From Chloroflexota bacterium (GTDB lineage: Bacteria; Chloroflexota; Chloroflexia; QHBQ01; JADMIH01), in NCBI GenBank assembly GCA_015478675.1, contig JADMIH010000109.1, forward strand, positions 1-13,448: DNA of 13,448 bases. Reading direction: 5' to 3'. Positions 1 to 6,474 of this stretch are shown here, one piece after another (within the stretch, counting starts at the first letter, position 1; each line of letters opens with the position of its first letter). A program made the translations under genes and the position numbers. The notes beneath the pieces are model-generated. The model did not search any database and was not told the DNA's origin. It saw only the letters and a program-made list of their open reading frames with translations.

Positions 1-125
1 GGCCCCTGACGGGGTTACAAGGGTGATTAAAGCCCCCTCTCCCTTCATGGGAGATGTACTCCCCAGCAATAAAGCCCCCTCTCCCATGAAGGGAGAGGGG
101 CATGGGGTGAGGGTGCGTGAGGGTA
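1..125. repeat. Composite GC-rich hairpin repeat, copy 1
   Basis: This gene-free stretch holds one truncated hairpin (TCTCCC 38-43 / GGGAGA 49-54, loop TTCAT) and one perfect 10-bp hairpin (CCCCTCTCCC 76-85 / GGGAGAGGGG 91-100, loop ATGAA). The truncated hairpin keeps an unpaired CCCCC at 33-37. Two GTGAGGGT-type units follow at 106-124, and a small CCCC/GGGG hairpin then GTTACAAG precedes at 3-21. Read in reverse complement, the order (GTTACAAG end excepted) is the same as at 9101-9225: decamers, full hairpin, GGGGGCTTT, spacer, half hairpin, GGGGGCTTT. It is therefore an inverted second copy of one composite repeat. The GGGGGCTTT tails could also work as weak rho-independent terminators. 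No coding potential was seen. Confidence 0.85.
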
Positions 126-192
126 CGCCTCCACAGATACCCCTTGAAGATTGCTCCACCCTTACTCTGAACTGTTACGCGCCTCCGCAAAA

Positions 193-221
193 TTGACACT
201 CCGCCTGCGTAATGGTATGAT
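193..221 (+). promoter_or_regulatory. Sigma-70-type promoter, TTGACA-17-TATGAT
   Basis: A perfect -35 TTGACA (193-198) is separated by exactly 17 bp from TATGAT (216-221), which matches the -10 consensus at 5 of 6 positions. Transcription would begin near 227-230. That is only about 6-9 nt before the GTG start at 236 and about 25 nt before the in-frame ATG at 254. It is the best-matching promoter in the window and very likely drives the HTH/DUF2087 gene, perhaps with ispH. Confidence 0.8.
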
Positions 222-235
222 TCTATTGTGGGCTA

Positions 236-898
236 GTGTCGGCCTCGCTCTTGATGGGCACAATATTATCGCCGGTGAGGAACAAATTGCAGGCTGTTGA
301 GACAGGAAAGAACGAGGTAGCAGGCGTAGCCGCGCGGGCTGATGATATGCTGGAGCCGCTGATATCCCTGGCAAGCGCGCTGCTCAACACGGACCGGCTG
401 CGTATTATTGCTGCCCTGGTTGACGACGGTCCGGCCAACAGGATGAAGCTGGCAGAGGTCACCTCGTTGTCGCACAGGGAGCTGCTGCGCCAGTTGGACA
501 GCTTGCAGCTATCAGGCCTCGTAAAACTGGCCGACCCTGCCGTGCGTGACCCCGACCTCTACACTCCCTACGTGCTCAACATGGAGACGTTTCGCGCTGC
601 CCGGCAGGCTATGGGTAGATACAAAGGCAGAACGCCGCGCCCAACAGGTGCTCGTGAGATGACACTTGAAACCTTTATGCCAGGCGGCAAGCTCAACGCC
701 TTTCCCCGCAAGCAATCACAACTCGTTATTATCCTCGATCAAATTGCATTGAGCTTCGATGCCGGGAAAGAATATGCAGAGCGGGATGTAAATATTATGT
801 TAGAAGAGATAAACGAAGACTATTGCACACTTCGTCGCGCACTTGTAGATTACGGCTACATGTCGCGTGAAAACGGTATATACAGGCGTAACGAGTAG
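236..898 (+). CDS. HTH transcriptional regulator with C-terminal DUF2087 domain
   Basis: The 220-aa product has an ArsR-like winged-helix region at about residues 42-115 (helices around LINTDRLRI-like text and a recognition-helix stretch LSHRELLRQLDSLQLSGLV). A DUF2087 domain follows at about 150-217, recognised by LNAFPRKQ, the DVN..LEEINEDY stretch and the LRRALVDYGYM..R end. DUF2087 proteins are commonly joined to HTH domains; their ligand is not known to me. The start is uncertain. GTG 236 gives an almost leaderless mRNA from the promoter at 193-221, ATG 254 is the next choice, and neither has a good Shine-Dalgarno. Conservation seems to begin only near residue 38. The gene ends 64 bp before ispH on the same strand and may be co-transcribed with it. 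Autoregulation is possible but not shown. Confidence 0.85.
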   Translation: MSASLLMGTILSPVRNKLQAVETGKNEVAGVAARADDMLEPLISLASALLNTDRLRIIAALVDDGPANRMKLAEVTSLSHRELLRQLDSLQLSGLVKLADPAVRDPDLYTPYVLNMETFRAARQAMGRYKGRTPRPTGAREMTLETFMPGGKLNAFPRKQSQLVIILDQIALSFDAGKEYAERDVNIMLEEINEDYCTLRRALVDYGYMSRENGIYRRNE

Positions 899-906
899 CC
901 TATAAT
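879..906 (+). promoter_or_regulatory. Possible promoter for ispH
   Basis: A perfect TATAAT (901-906) starts 3 nt after the stop codon of the upstream regulator. A weak -35 (TATACA 879-884, 4 of 6 matches) lies 16 bp upstream, inside the end of that gene. The start point would be near 913, leaving a leader of about 50 nt before ATG 963. This would let ispH be expressed independently of the regulator. Confidence 0.45.
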
Positions 907-962
907 AAGCAAGGCGCAACAACGTAGGATTAGCGCGTGGTTCGTATAGGAGAAGGGTTCAT

Positions 963-1937
963 ATGGAAATCAAGTTAGCAAAAGAGATGGGGATGTGCTT
1001 CGGCGTCAAGATGACCCTTGACCGGATTGACGAAGCCGTGAAGGGGCGCGACCGGATAGACACCCTCGGTACGCTCGTGCATAATCCCCAGCTTGTAGAG
1101 AGACTGAACGCGCAAGGCATTCAGGTGGTGAGCGGCCTGCCGGAGAGCACATCCAGCACAGTGGCGGTAACCGCTCATGGCGCTGCGCCTGAGGTATACA
1201 GGCAGGCACAAGCCTCTGGCCTTGAGCTGATAGATACTACCTGCCCGCTGGTCACGCGTGTGCAGCAGCTTGCCAAAGAGCTTATGGAGCGGGGCGATTG
1301 GGTAATTGTGTACGGCGACGCGTCTCACCCGGAGGTGCAGGGGATACTTGGCTGGGCAAACTCTGTGTTCGATGAGGCCACAGAAGAAGGAGGCGAGGAG
1401 CCGGACGACAAGCCAAAGAGCAAAGTCAAAAGTTGGAATGCGCGCCGAGCTATTTGCGCCAAGAGCGTAGCCGAGATTGAGGCAGCGCTAGCCGCTACAG
1501 GCACTCCCGCAGCCAAAGTTCGCAGGATAGCCCTCATTTCGCAGACCACCCAGAACACCGAGTGGTTCAAAGAGTTCGTACGCGATGTAGTCAGCCGCTT
1601 CCTTGAGCATGGTTGTGAAGTGCATGCCCATAACACAGTCTGCCTGCCGACAGCCAAGCGCCAGCCCGCCGCAATTGATCTGGCCAAGGAGGTTGACGTG
1701 ATGATCGTGGTCGGCGGCTACGAGTCGGCCAACACCCGTCACCTCCGTGACATAGCGGCTGAGTTCTGTCCAGCATACCAGATAGAGCGGCCTGAGCAGT
1801 TGCAGGAGGCGTGGTTCCAGGATGCAAAGACAGTAGGGGTAACAGCAGGAGCCTCCACACCCGACTACGTAATCAAAGAAGTAGTAGATGCTCTAGAGGA
1901 GCTGGACGCAAGGCTGCACGCTGAAGTTCCAGCCTAA
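963..1937 (+). CDS. ispH: 4-hydroxy-3-methylbut-2-enyl diphosphate reductase (IspH/LytB)
   Basis: This is the last enzyme of the MEP isoprenoid pathway, a cytosolic iron-sulfur protein that reduces HMBPP to IPP and DMAPP. The 324 residues keep the three cluster-ligating cysteines: C12 in GMCFGV, C94 in TTCPLV and C227 in NTVCLPT. They also keep the substrate-site histidines H40 (LVHNP), H72 (AHG) and H122, the catalytic glutamate E124 (HPEVQG), and SQTTQ at 193-197. NTRHL (257-261) and VTAGASTPD (293-301) are further family signatures. The ATG start at 963 is fixed by an AGGAGAAGGG Shine-Dalgarno at 948-957. A strongly charged stretch at about 138-156, rich in E, D and K, sits between the second and third subdomains and looks like an insertion relative to the E. 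coli enzyme. The gene is alone, without other MEP genes. Confidence 0.96.
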   Translation: MEIKLAKEMGMCFGVKMTLDRIDEAVKGRDRIDTLGTLVHNPQLVERLNAQGIQVVSGLPESTSSTVAVTAHGAAPEVYRQAQASGLELIDTTCPLVTRVQQLAKELMERGDWVIVYGDASHPEVQGILGWANSVFDEATEEGGEEPDDKPKSKVKSWNARRAICAKSVAEIEAALAATGTPAAKVRRIALISQTTQNTEWFKEFVRDVVSRFLEHGCEVHAHNTVCLPTAKRQPAAIDLAKEVDVMIVVGGYESANTRHLRDIAAEFCPAYQIERPEQLQEAWFQDAKTVGVTAGASTPDYVIKEVVDALEELDARLHAEVPA

Positions 1938-2036
1938 AGCGGGTAGCAATACAACCAGCCTCTGAAGATAGCGGATAGCATCATCTTTGCTCGTGCTAAT
2001 GTTCTAACTTCCAGTATTCTGCTAAGGCAAGGCTCT

Positions 2037-2068
2037 CCCCCAACCTCTTCCCGCCAGTGGGGGCTTTT
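2037..2068 (+). terminator. Terminator-like hairpin downstream of ispH
   Basis: CCCCCA (2037-2042) pairs with TGGGGG (2058-2063), followed by CTTTTATT. The sequence resembles a degenerate member of the CCCCTCTCCC/GGGAGAGGGG repeats. It sits about 100 bp after the ispH stop and could end that transcript. Confidence 0.5.
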
Positions 2069-2075
2069 ATTCTTG

Positions 2076-2122
2076 AAAACAAAGCAGTAACTCTGCATGA
2101 GCGTAGTTACTGCTTTGTTTTT
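2076..2122. terminator. Perfect 17-bp inverted repeat, probable bidirectional terminator
   Basis: The left arm AAAACAAAGCAGTAACT (2076-2092) is exactly complementary to 2105-2121, with a 12-nt loop. The plus-strand stem is followed through a T tract ending at 2122, and the left arm starts with AAAA, so it can terminate in both directions. It probably insulates ispH from the PrpD-family gene. Confidence 0.7.
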
Positions 2123-2136
2123 GTCTACTCTATTCC

Positions 2137-2155
2137 CCCTTCCCTACAGGAAGGG
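2137..2155. repeat. Short hairpin related to the GC-rich repeats
   Basis: CCCTTCC (2137-2143) and GGAAGGG (2149-2155) form a 7-bp stem with a CTACA loop. It resembles a diverged core of the CTCCCTTCAAGGGAG hairpins found at both sides of the window. Confidence 0.5.
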
Positions 2156-2318
2156 AGTTCGGCTATCTGAATACGGAGCCGTCAGCAGCAACCTTTGCGA
2201 AGTACTGGCACGATTGTTGCCCGTTTATCTTTTGGCCGTCAGCCGCAGCGCCAGATTAGCGCGGCAAGCAAAAATGGTGACCCATTGTTGAGGCGTAGGT
2301 GGGATTGCAGGAGGGTAT

Positions 2319-3740
2319 ATGACGTACGTTGAGGATCTGGCTGCGTTTGCTGACCAGGTAAGCTACAAAGACCTCTCAGAAGAGGCAGCTGAGCAGCTCA
2401 AGCTACGAGTGCTCGACTCTGTCGGATGCATGATATGCGCTCTGGATGCTGAGCCGATACGCGCAGTGCGTACACAAGTGGACGACTTTGGGGGCACCGG
2501 GCGCTGCACTATGCTCGCTGCGGGGCAAACCGCGCCCGACCGCGCGGCCTTCTACAATGGCGCACTCCTTCGCTACATTGATTACATGGACAACTACATG
2601 GGCAAAAAGCAGTCGTGCCACCCTAGCGACAACTTCGCCCCTGTACTTGCCGCTTCTGAACACGCCCGTCGCAGCGGCAAGGATTTCATGGCTGCTCTCG
2701 CCCTTGCTTATGCAGTAGAGATCAAGCTGATTGATTTGCTGCCTGTGGAGGCCAACGGCTTCGACCACACCGTTCAGCTTGCATATTCGATGAGTGCGGG
2801 CATCTCCAAGTCCCTTGGCCTCGATAAGAACAAGACGGCAAATGCCCTTGCTATAAGCGGCACCGAGTTTCAGGGCCTGGTAACGAGCCGCTCCGGCTAT
2901 TTGTCGCAGTGGAAAGGGCTTGCATCATCTACTCTCGCCCTCGGTGTGATGAACACAACCTTCCTGGCGATGCGCGGTATCACAGGCCCCTTGCAGGTGC
3001 TTGAGGGCAAGAATGGACTGATGCAAGCTATGGGTGTGAAAGCCAAGATCGACTGGTCGAAGGCTGACTTGCAGGCAGTTACGCGCACCTCGCTCAAAGA
3101 ATATAATGCCGAAGTACACTCACAGCCCACGATAGAGGGCGTGCTGGAGCTAAAGAAAGAGCAGCCCTTCACAGCTGATCAAGTTGACAAAGTAGAGGTG
3201 GAAACATTCAAGCAGGCCTTCAATATCATCGGGGAGGGCGATGAAGCAGGCGACAAGCACGACGTGCATAGCAAAGAGCAAGCCGACCACAGCTTGCCCT
3301 ACATTGTGGCTGTGGCAATCCTCGATGGCGAAGTTACTCCCAGGCAGTATCTACCGGAAAGAATAGAGCGAGACGACGTGCAGAAGCTGCTCAAGAAGGT
3401 TAGAGTGCATACCCAGTCGCAGATTGGCAAGAAAGCCTTTGAGGTGCTGGACACCTACACAGCACGCTACCCCCAGGAGATGCCGTGCAAGATTACCGTC
3501 AAGCTAAATGATGGCCGCGAGCTTGTGTGCGAAAAGAAAGACTACGAAGGCTTCTACTCGCGCCCGATGCCGCGTGAAGCAGTAGTCAAGAAGTTCGAGA
3601 ATCTCGCCGGTGAGCACACAAACCCCGCGCTCCGCCACCAGATAGAAGATGCGGTTGACAGCTTAGAGGAGCTTCAGGTGGCCGACCTGACACAGCTCCT
3701 TGCCAAAGTGGATATAGCACGCACATCAAGCGGCGCTTAG
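2319..3740 (+). CDS. MmgE/PrpD family protein (2-methylcitrate dehydratase-like)
   Basis: The 473-residue product has the length and fold signatures of the MmgE/PrpD family, which includes 2-methylcitrate dehydratase and cis-aconitate decarboxylase. Visible markers are RYIDYMD (85-91) followed by the active-site motif HPSDN (101-105), H150 in GFDH, K199 in SQWKG, a HSQPTIEGV stretch (267-275) and ADHSLPY (322-328). The start ATG follows the Shine-Dalgarno AGGAGGG (2309-2315) by 3 nt. Neither prpB nor prpC (methylcitrate cycle) is nearby, so the substrate cannot be named; a methylcitrate, itaconate-related or other hydroxy-acid substrate are all open. The gene is monocistronic as seen here and converges on the TrmH-family gene with 17 bp between the stops. 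Confidence 0.9.
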   Translation: MTYVEDLAAFADQVSYKDLSEEAAEQLKLRVLDSVGCMICALDAEPIRAVRTQVDDFGGTGRCTMLAAGQTAPDRAAFYNGALLRYIDYMDNYMGKKQSCHPSDNFAPVLAASEHARRSGKDFMAALALAYAVEIKLIDLLPVEANGFDHTVQLAYSMSAGISKSLGLDKNKTANALAISGTEFQGLVTSRSGYLSQWKGLASSTLALGVMNTTFLAMRGITGPLQVLEGKNGLMQAMGVKAKIDWSKADLQAVTRTSLKEYNAEVHSQPTIEGVLELKKEQPFTADQVDKVEVETFKQAFNIIGEGDEAGDKHDVHSKEQADHSLPYIVAVAILDGEVTPRQYLPERIERDDVQKLLKKVRVHTQSQIGKKAFEVLDTYTARYPQEMPCKITVKLNDGRELVCEKKDYEGFYSRPMPREAVVKKFENLAGEHTNPALRHQIEDAVDSLEELQVADLTQLLAKVDIARTSSGA

Positions 3741-3757
3741 CAAGCTAGCGAGGGCAT

Positions 3758-4579
3758 TCAAGGTTGGCTCGGCTCTCCTACCCCGAACTGCCCCTTTGTC
3801 GCCTCGTAGAGCGTCAGGCTAACAGCGACAGGCAGACTGAGCGAGTCGATCTCCGCGCTATGACGGATGCGCACGCTGTCGCCTTCTTCAAGATATTGCC
3901 CCGGCAGCCCCGTCGACTCGTTGCCGAAGACGAGTGTACAAGGGGTCTTGAAGCGGGCTTGCTCAAGGGGTGTTCTGCCGTCAGTCATCAACGTGTAGAC
4001 GTTGCGTCTGTATGCTGCCCTGTAGTCCTCAAAAGCGTCAAAGTAGCGGAAGGCTATGTGGAAGATAGCCCCCATCGAGGCGCGCACAACTTTGGGGTCA
4101 AAGATGTCTACAGCAGGTTTTATGAGAGCCAGCTCTTTCACACCGAAGCCCACCATCGTGCGTATAATAGTGCCAAGATTGCCCATATCGCCAGGGTTCA
4201 CCAGCGCGATATGGTTAGCATCGGGGCTGAGCGTTGCCCCATATTTGCTGAATACTCCTACAGCGTAGCTGTTTTGCTTGGCAGAGATGCGCTCGATTGC
4301 GCTGTCATTTACCTCCGTGCGGATACCCTTGCGGCTGCATATATCCTCGATCTTCCGAACGCCTTCGTTGCGTGAGCCTTCGGCGCTGAGAAGCACAAGA
4401 AGCGCCCTATCAGGCCGGTGCTGTAGCATCTCCAGGGTGGCAAAAACCCCCGGTGCATAGGAATGCTCGTACTCTCTCTTGTATCTTTTGAGTGGAATGC
4501 CCATTGATTTCATGCCCGACAAAGAGAAGCTTACCCGACTTACCTTGAATGATAAAACAATGCCCGGCAATCTTGCCAC
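3758..4579 (-). CDS. TrmH/SpoU family RNA 2'-O-methyltransferase
   Basis: This is a SPOUT-class, SAM-dependent RNA ribose methyltransferase of 273 aa if translation starts at GTG 4579. The knotted catalytic domain fills the C-terminal half. Motif 1 is NPGDMGNLGTIIR (128-140) with N134 and R140, then DPKVVRASMGAIFH (161-174), motif 2 is FGNESTGL (218-225), and motif 3 is SLSLPVAVSLTLYE (246-259). The first 110 residues would be the L30e-like RNA-binding part. In motif 3 the usual asparagine (SLN) is a serine here. The start is unsure: GTG 4579 has only GAAGAG close before it, while ATG 4513 (residue 23) and ATG 4504 lack a clear Shine-Dalgarno. The target (23S rRNA or tRNA) cannot be read from sequence. 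The gene diverges from the nitrilase gene. Confidence 0.9.
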   Translation of the reverse strand: MARLPGIVLSFKVSRVSFSLSGMKSMGIPLKRYKREYEHSYAPGVFATLEMLQHRPDRALLVLLSAEGSRNEGVRKIEDICSRKGIRTEVNDSAIERISAKQNSYAVGVFSKYGATLSPDANHIALVNPGDMGNLGTIIRTMVGFGVKELALIKPAVDIFDPKVVRASMGAIFHIAFRYFDAFEDYRAAYRRNVYTLMTDGRTPLEQARFKTPCTLVFGNESTGLPGQYLEEGDSVRIRHSAEIDSLSLPVAVSLTLYEATKGQFGVGEPSQP

Positions 4580-4718
4580 ATCTCTTCAAGCTCAAGTGGG
4601 CAATCTCCCATCTGGTAAAAGGTTGTCTCAGGCAGAAAGGCCCGCTCTCAAGGTCTATGCGGAAGGGGCTTTCCCTGAAAATGGAGAGCACAATCTATCC
4701 ATAAAAAGTGACAATGCG

Positions 4719-4727
4719 TGCTATAAT
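4719..4727 (+). promoter_or_regulatory. Extended -10 promoter of the nitrilase-family gene
   Basis: TGCTATAAT (4719-4727) is a perfect -10 with the TGn extension. No good -35 lies 16-18 bp upstream, which is usual for extended -10 promoters. The start point near 4734 would leave a leader of about 29 nt containing the Shine-Dalgarno. Confidence 0.7.
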
Positions 4728-4747
4728 CGTAGCAACGACCCTTGAGC

Positions 4748-4754
4748 AGGAGGG
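4748..4754 (+). promoter_or_regulatory. Shine-Dalgarno that fixes the nitrilase start
   Basis: AGGAGGG lies 8 nt before ATG 4763. It rules out the in-frame TTG at 4742, which is upstream of the Shine-Dalgarno itself. Confidence 0.8.
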
Positions 4755-4762
4755 CTAGAGCA

Positions 4763-5581
4763 ATGGCGGATAACGACGGCGGCAGCAGCAAAGCGATGGG
4801 CGCTACTCAGAGCGTGCGTGTGGCGGCTATACAAATGGAAGTAGTATCAGGCGAGCCGCGGAAGAACATGGTGCGCGCCGAGGCGATGCTCAACGAGGCA
4901 GCAGAGCAGGGAGCGCAAGCAGCCCTCCTGCCTGAGCTATGGACTACAGGCTACGCCCTTGAGCAATTCGAGCAGCTAGCTGATGAGTACGCAGACGCAA
5001 CCCTGCACTTCCTGGAAGAAAGCGCGCGCCGCCTCAACATGACCATAATCGGCGGCTCCTTCCCCAAGCGTGGGCCGGACGGCATCTACAGCACCTGCCA
5101 TATAGTCGCACAAGAAGGTACACTCGCGCCCTCCTACAGCAAAGAGCATCTTTTCCCGCTTTTGCAGGAGCCGCAGTTCCTCCGCCCGGGTGTGGCAGGC
5201 ACTGTCACTAATACACCGCTCGGCAGGTGGGGGACGCTCATCTGCTTCGATATCCGCTTTCCTGAGAGCGCCCGTCGGCTGGCCTACCAGGGAGCGCGTC
5301 TCTTGTGGGTGCCCGCCGAGTGGCCGCACCCGCGCCTTGAGCACTGGCGCACGTTGCTCAGGGCGCGAGCTATAGAGAACCAATTCTTCGTGGTCGCTGC
5401 CAATCGCACCGGGCAAGGTGACAACTCGAAGTGGTGCGGCCACTCTACCATAATCGACCCCTGGGGCAACATCCTGGCTGAAGCCGCTGAGGAAGAAGCT
5501 GTAGTCATTGCCGACCTGGATATGGGGCTGGTAGACGAAGTGAGAAGCCGCATCCCATGCTTTGACGAAATCACGAGTTAA
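4763..5581 (+). CDS. Carbon-nitrogen hydrolase (nitrilase superfamily, omega-amidase/Nit2-like)
   Basis: The 272-residue cytosolic enzyme hydrolyses a non-peptide carbon-nitrogen bond. The Glu-Lys-Cys triad is complete: E58 in LLPELW, K127 in SYSKEHLFP and C161 in LICFDIRFPE. RAIENQFFVVAANRTG (202-217) and STIIDPWGNILAE (228-240) are further family signatures. The FDIRFPE context and overall length resemble the omega-amidase/YafV-like branch, which acts on alpha-ketoglutaramate or alpha-ketosuccinamate; this assignment is inference. The start is set by AGGAGGG at 4748-4754. About 16 weakly conserved residues precede the first beta strand (VRVAAIQME). The last codons and the TAA lie inside the left arm of an inverted repeat starting at 5573. 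Promoter: extended -10 at 4719-4727. Confidence 0.92.
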   Translation: MADNDGGSSKAMGATQSVRVAAIQMEVVSGEPRKNMVRAEAMLNEAAEQGAQAALLPELWTTGYALEQFEQLADEYADATLHFLEESARRLNMTIIGGSFPKRGPDGIYSTCHIVAQEGTLAPSYSKEHLFPLLQEPQFLRPGVAGTVTNTPLGRWGTLICFDIRFPESARRLAYQGARLLWVPAEWPHPRLEHWRTLLRARAIENQFFVVAANRTGQGDNSKWCGHSTIIDPWGNILAEAAEEEAVVIADLDMGLVDEVRSRIPCFDEITS

Positions 5582-5741
5582 TAATTACGGGTTAAAAGAT
5601 CAGCTTACGCGGCAGACGACTGACAACCGGATGAGAGACGCATCTACACTTTCCAGGCCGTAAATAGATGAAACCTTTGCCCTCTCTTTGCGCTCCGCCG
5701 CCCATCGTTACGCGTAAGGGGGATTAATAACTCGTAATCAC
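5573..5741. repeat. Inverted-repeat spacer element C
   Basis: ACGAGTTAATAA (5573-5584) is repeated inverted, with one mismatch, at 5724-5735. The right part ATAACTCGTAATCAC (5727-5741) matches 13 of 15 bases of the arm at 12208-12222, linking it to elements A and B. The left arm contains the stop codon of the nitrilase gene, and the right arm ends 3 nt before the Shine-Dalgarno (AAGAGGG 5745-5751) of the next gene. A perfect palindrome TTACGCGTAA is at 5708-5717. The interior lacks the 14-bp core of A and B. Confidence 0.55.
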
Positions 5742-5757
5742 GTCAAGAGGGCCTTAC

Positions 5758-6465
5758 ATGAGCGCGGAAACAGTTACCGGGAAGAGCAAACAAGAAATGG
5801 TCGACATGACCGACAGGCGGCCTGAGGCGCGCTGGCCTGCATGGTTGGCTATTATCGCTACTCTGGTGATAAACCTGTCGCTGAAGCCTGAGCTTACCTT
5901 TGGAGGCGCGCCCTGGGTGACGGCCTCTGTGGAGGCGGTGCTTCTCATACCGCTGATCGTCTTTGTGCCGCAAGAACATGGCGTCTGGCCCACATGGCGG
6001 CGCGTCGTAAGTCTGGCGCTTATCGCCTTTATCAATCTCGCCAACATCGCGTCACTGGTGCTTTTCGTCAGGTCTCTACTGCAAGCCAACAGCGTTGACG
6101 CAGGCGAGTTAATAATAGAAGCTGCCAAGATATGGAGCACCAATGTGCTTATCTTTGCCCTCTGGTACTGGGAGATAGACAGGGGCGGACCGGGAGGGCG
6201 AGCCAAGCACAAGCACAAGCAGCGCTACCCCGACTTTCTTTTCCCACAGATGGATACCCCGGAAGCAGCGCCGCCCCAGTGGATGCCTACCTTCATTGAC
6301 TATCTCTACCTATCTTTCACCAACTCCACAGCTTTCAGCCCCACAGATACTTTGCCACTGACACCGCCCGTCAAAATATTGATGTCAATACAGTCGATGG
6401 TGTCACTCACTACTTTGGCCCTGGTCGCTGCACGCGCAGTCAATATCTTGCCATCGGGGAAGTAG
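5758..6465 (+). CDS. Polytopic membrane protein with K+-channel-like C-terminal pore region
   Basis: The 235-residue product has about six hydrophobic stretches: residues 26-42, 53-71, 83-108, 122-140, a re-entrant-like 178-193 and 205-231. The loop at 141-160 is basic (KHKHK). The C-terminal part reads like the turret, pore helix and last helix of a two-TM ion channel: PTFIDYLYLSFTNST (177-191), AFSPTDTLPLTPP (192-204), then a long helix ending VAARAVNIL. The selectivity filter TVGYG is replaced by AFSPTD, so potassium selectivity is not expected. I recall similar uncharacterised bacterial proteins but no named function. The ATG start follows AAGAGGG (5745-5751) by 6 nt. It follows the nitrilase gene by 176 bp filled by element C and converges on the next gene with 9 bp between stops. 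Confidence 0.8.
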   Translation: MSAETVTGKSKQEMVDMTDRRPEARWPAWLAIIATLVINLSLKPELTFGGAPWVTASVEAVLLIPLIVFVPQEHGVWPTWRRVVSLALIAFINLANIASLVLFVRSLLQANSVDAGELIIEAAKIWSTNVLIFALWYWEIDRGGPGGRAKHKHKQRYPDFLFPQMDTPEAAPPQWMPTFIDYLYLSFTNSTAFSPTDTLPLTPPVKILMSIQSMVSLTTLALVAARAVNILPSGK

Positions 6466-6474
6466 TATATTCGC

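Larger units (their letters stand above)
1938..2318. other. Gene-free gap between ispH and the PrpD-family gene
   Basis: These 381 bp hold three hairpins (2037-2068, 2076-2122, 2137-2155), listed separately, and no convincing gene. A 64-codon frame at 2097-2291 begins inside a hairpin loop and is not supported. The last 150 bp upstream of the PrpD-family start show no clear -35/-10 pair; a GCCGTCAGC word occurs twice (2179-2187, 2236-2244). The Shine-Dalgarno AGGAGGG of the next gene is at 2309-2315. Confidence 0.7.

Noticed and set aside
1..125. CRISPR-like array from repeated CCCCTCTCCC words
   Set aside because: The words are palindromic hairpin halves with unequal spacing and only two units, without uniform spacers or cas genes.
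2097..2291. Open frame of 64 codons between ispH and the PrpD-family gene
   Set aside because: It starts inside the loop of a terminator-like hairpin, has no Shine-Dalgarno, and its composition follows the repeat sequence rather than a protein.
3764..4375. 203-codon plus-strand frame opposite the TrmH-family gene
   Set aside because: It is the shadow of a clear methyltransferase on the other strand; the translated text has no family motif.
4600..4700. Minus-strand promoter for the TrmH-family gene (TTGAGA with AGACAA 17 bp on)
   Set aside because: The -10 match is too poor to support; no better pair was found in the divergent gap.
4742..4762. TTG start 21 nt upstream for the nitrilase gene
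   Set aside because: The AGGAGGG Shine-Dalgarno lies downstream of the TTG and is well spaced for ATG 4763.
4976..5443. 155-codon minus-strand frame opposite the nitrilase gene
   Set aside because: The plus-strand frame holds a complete Glu-Lys-Cys triad, so this is an antisense shadow.
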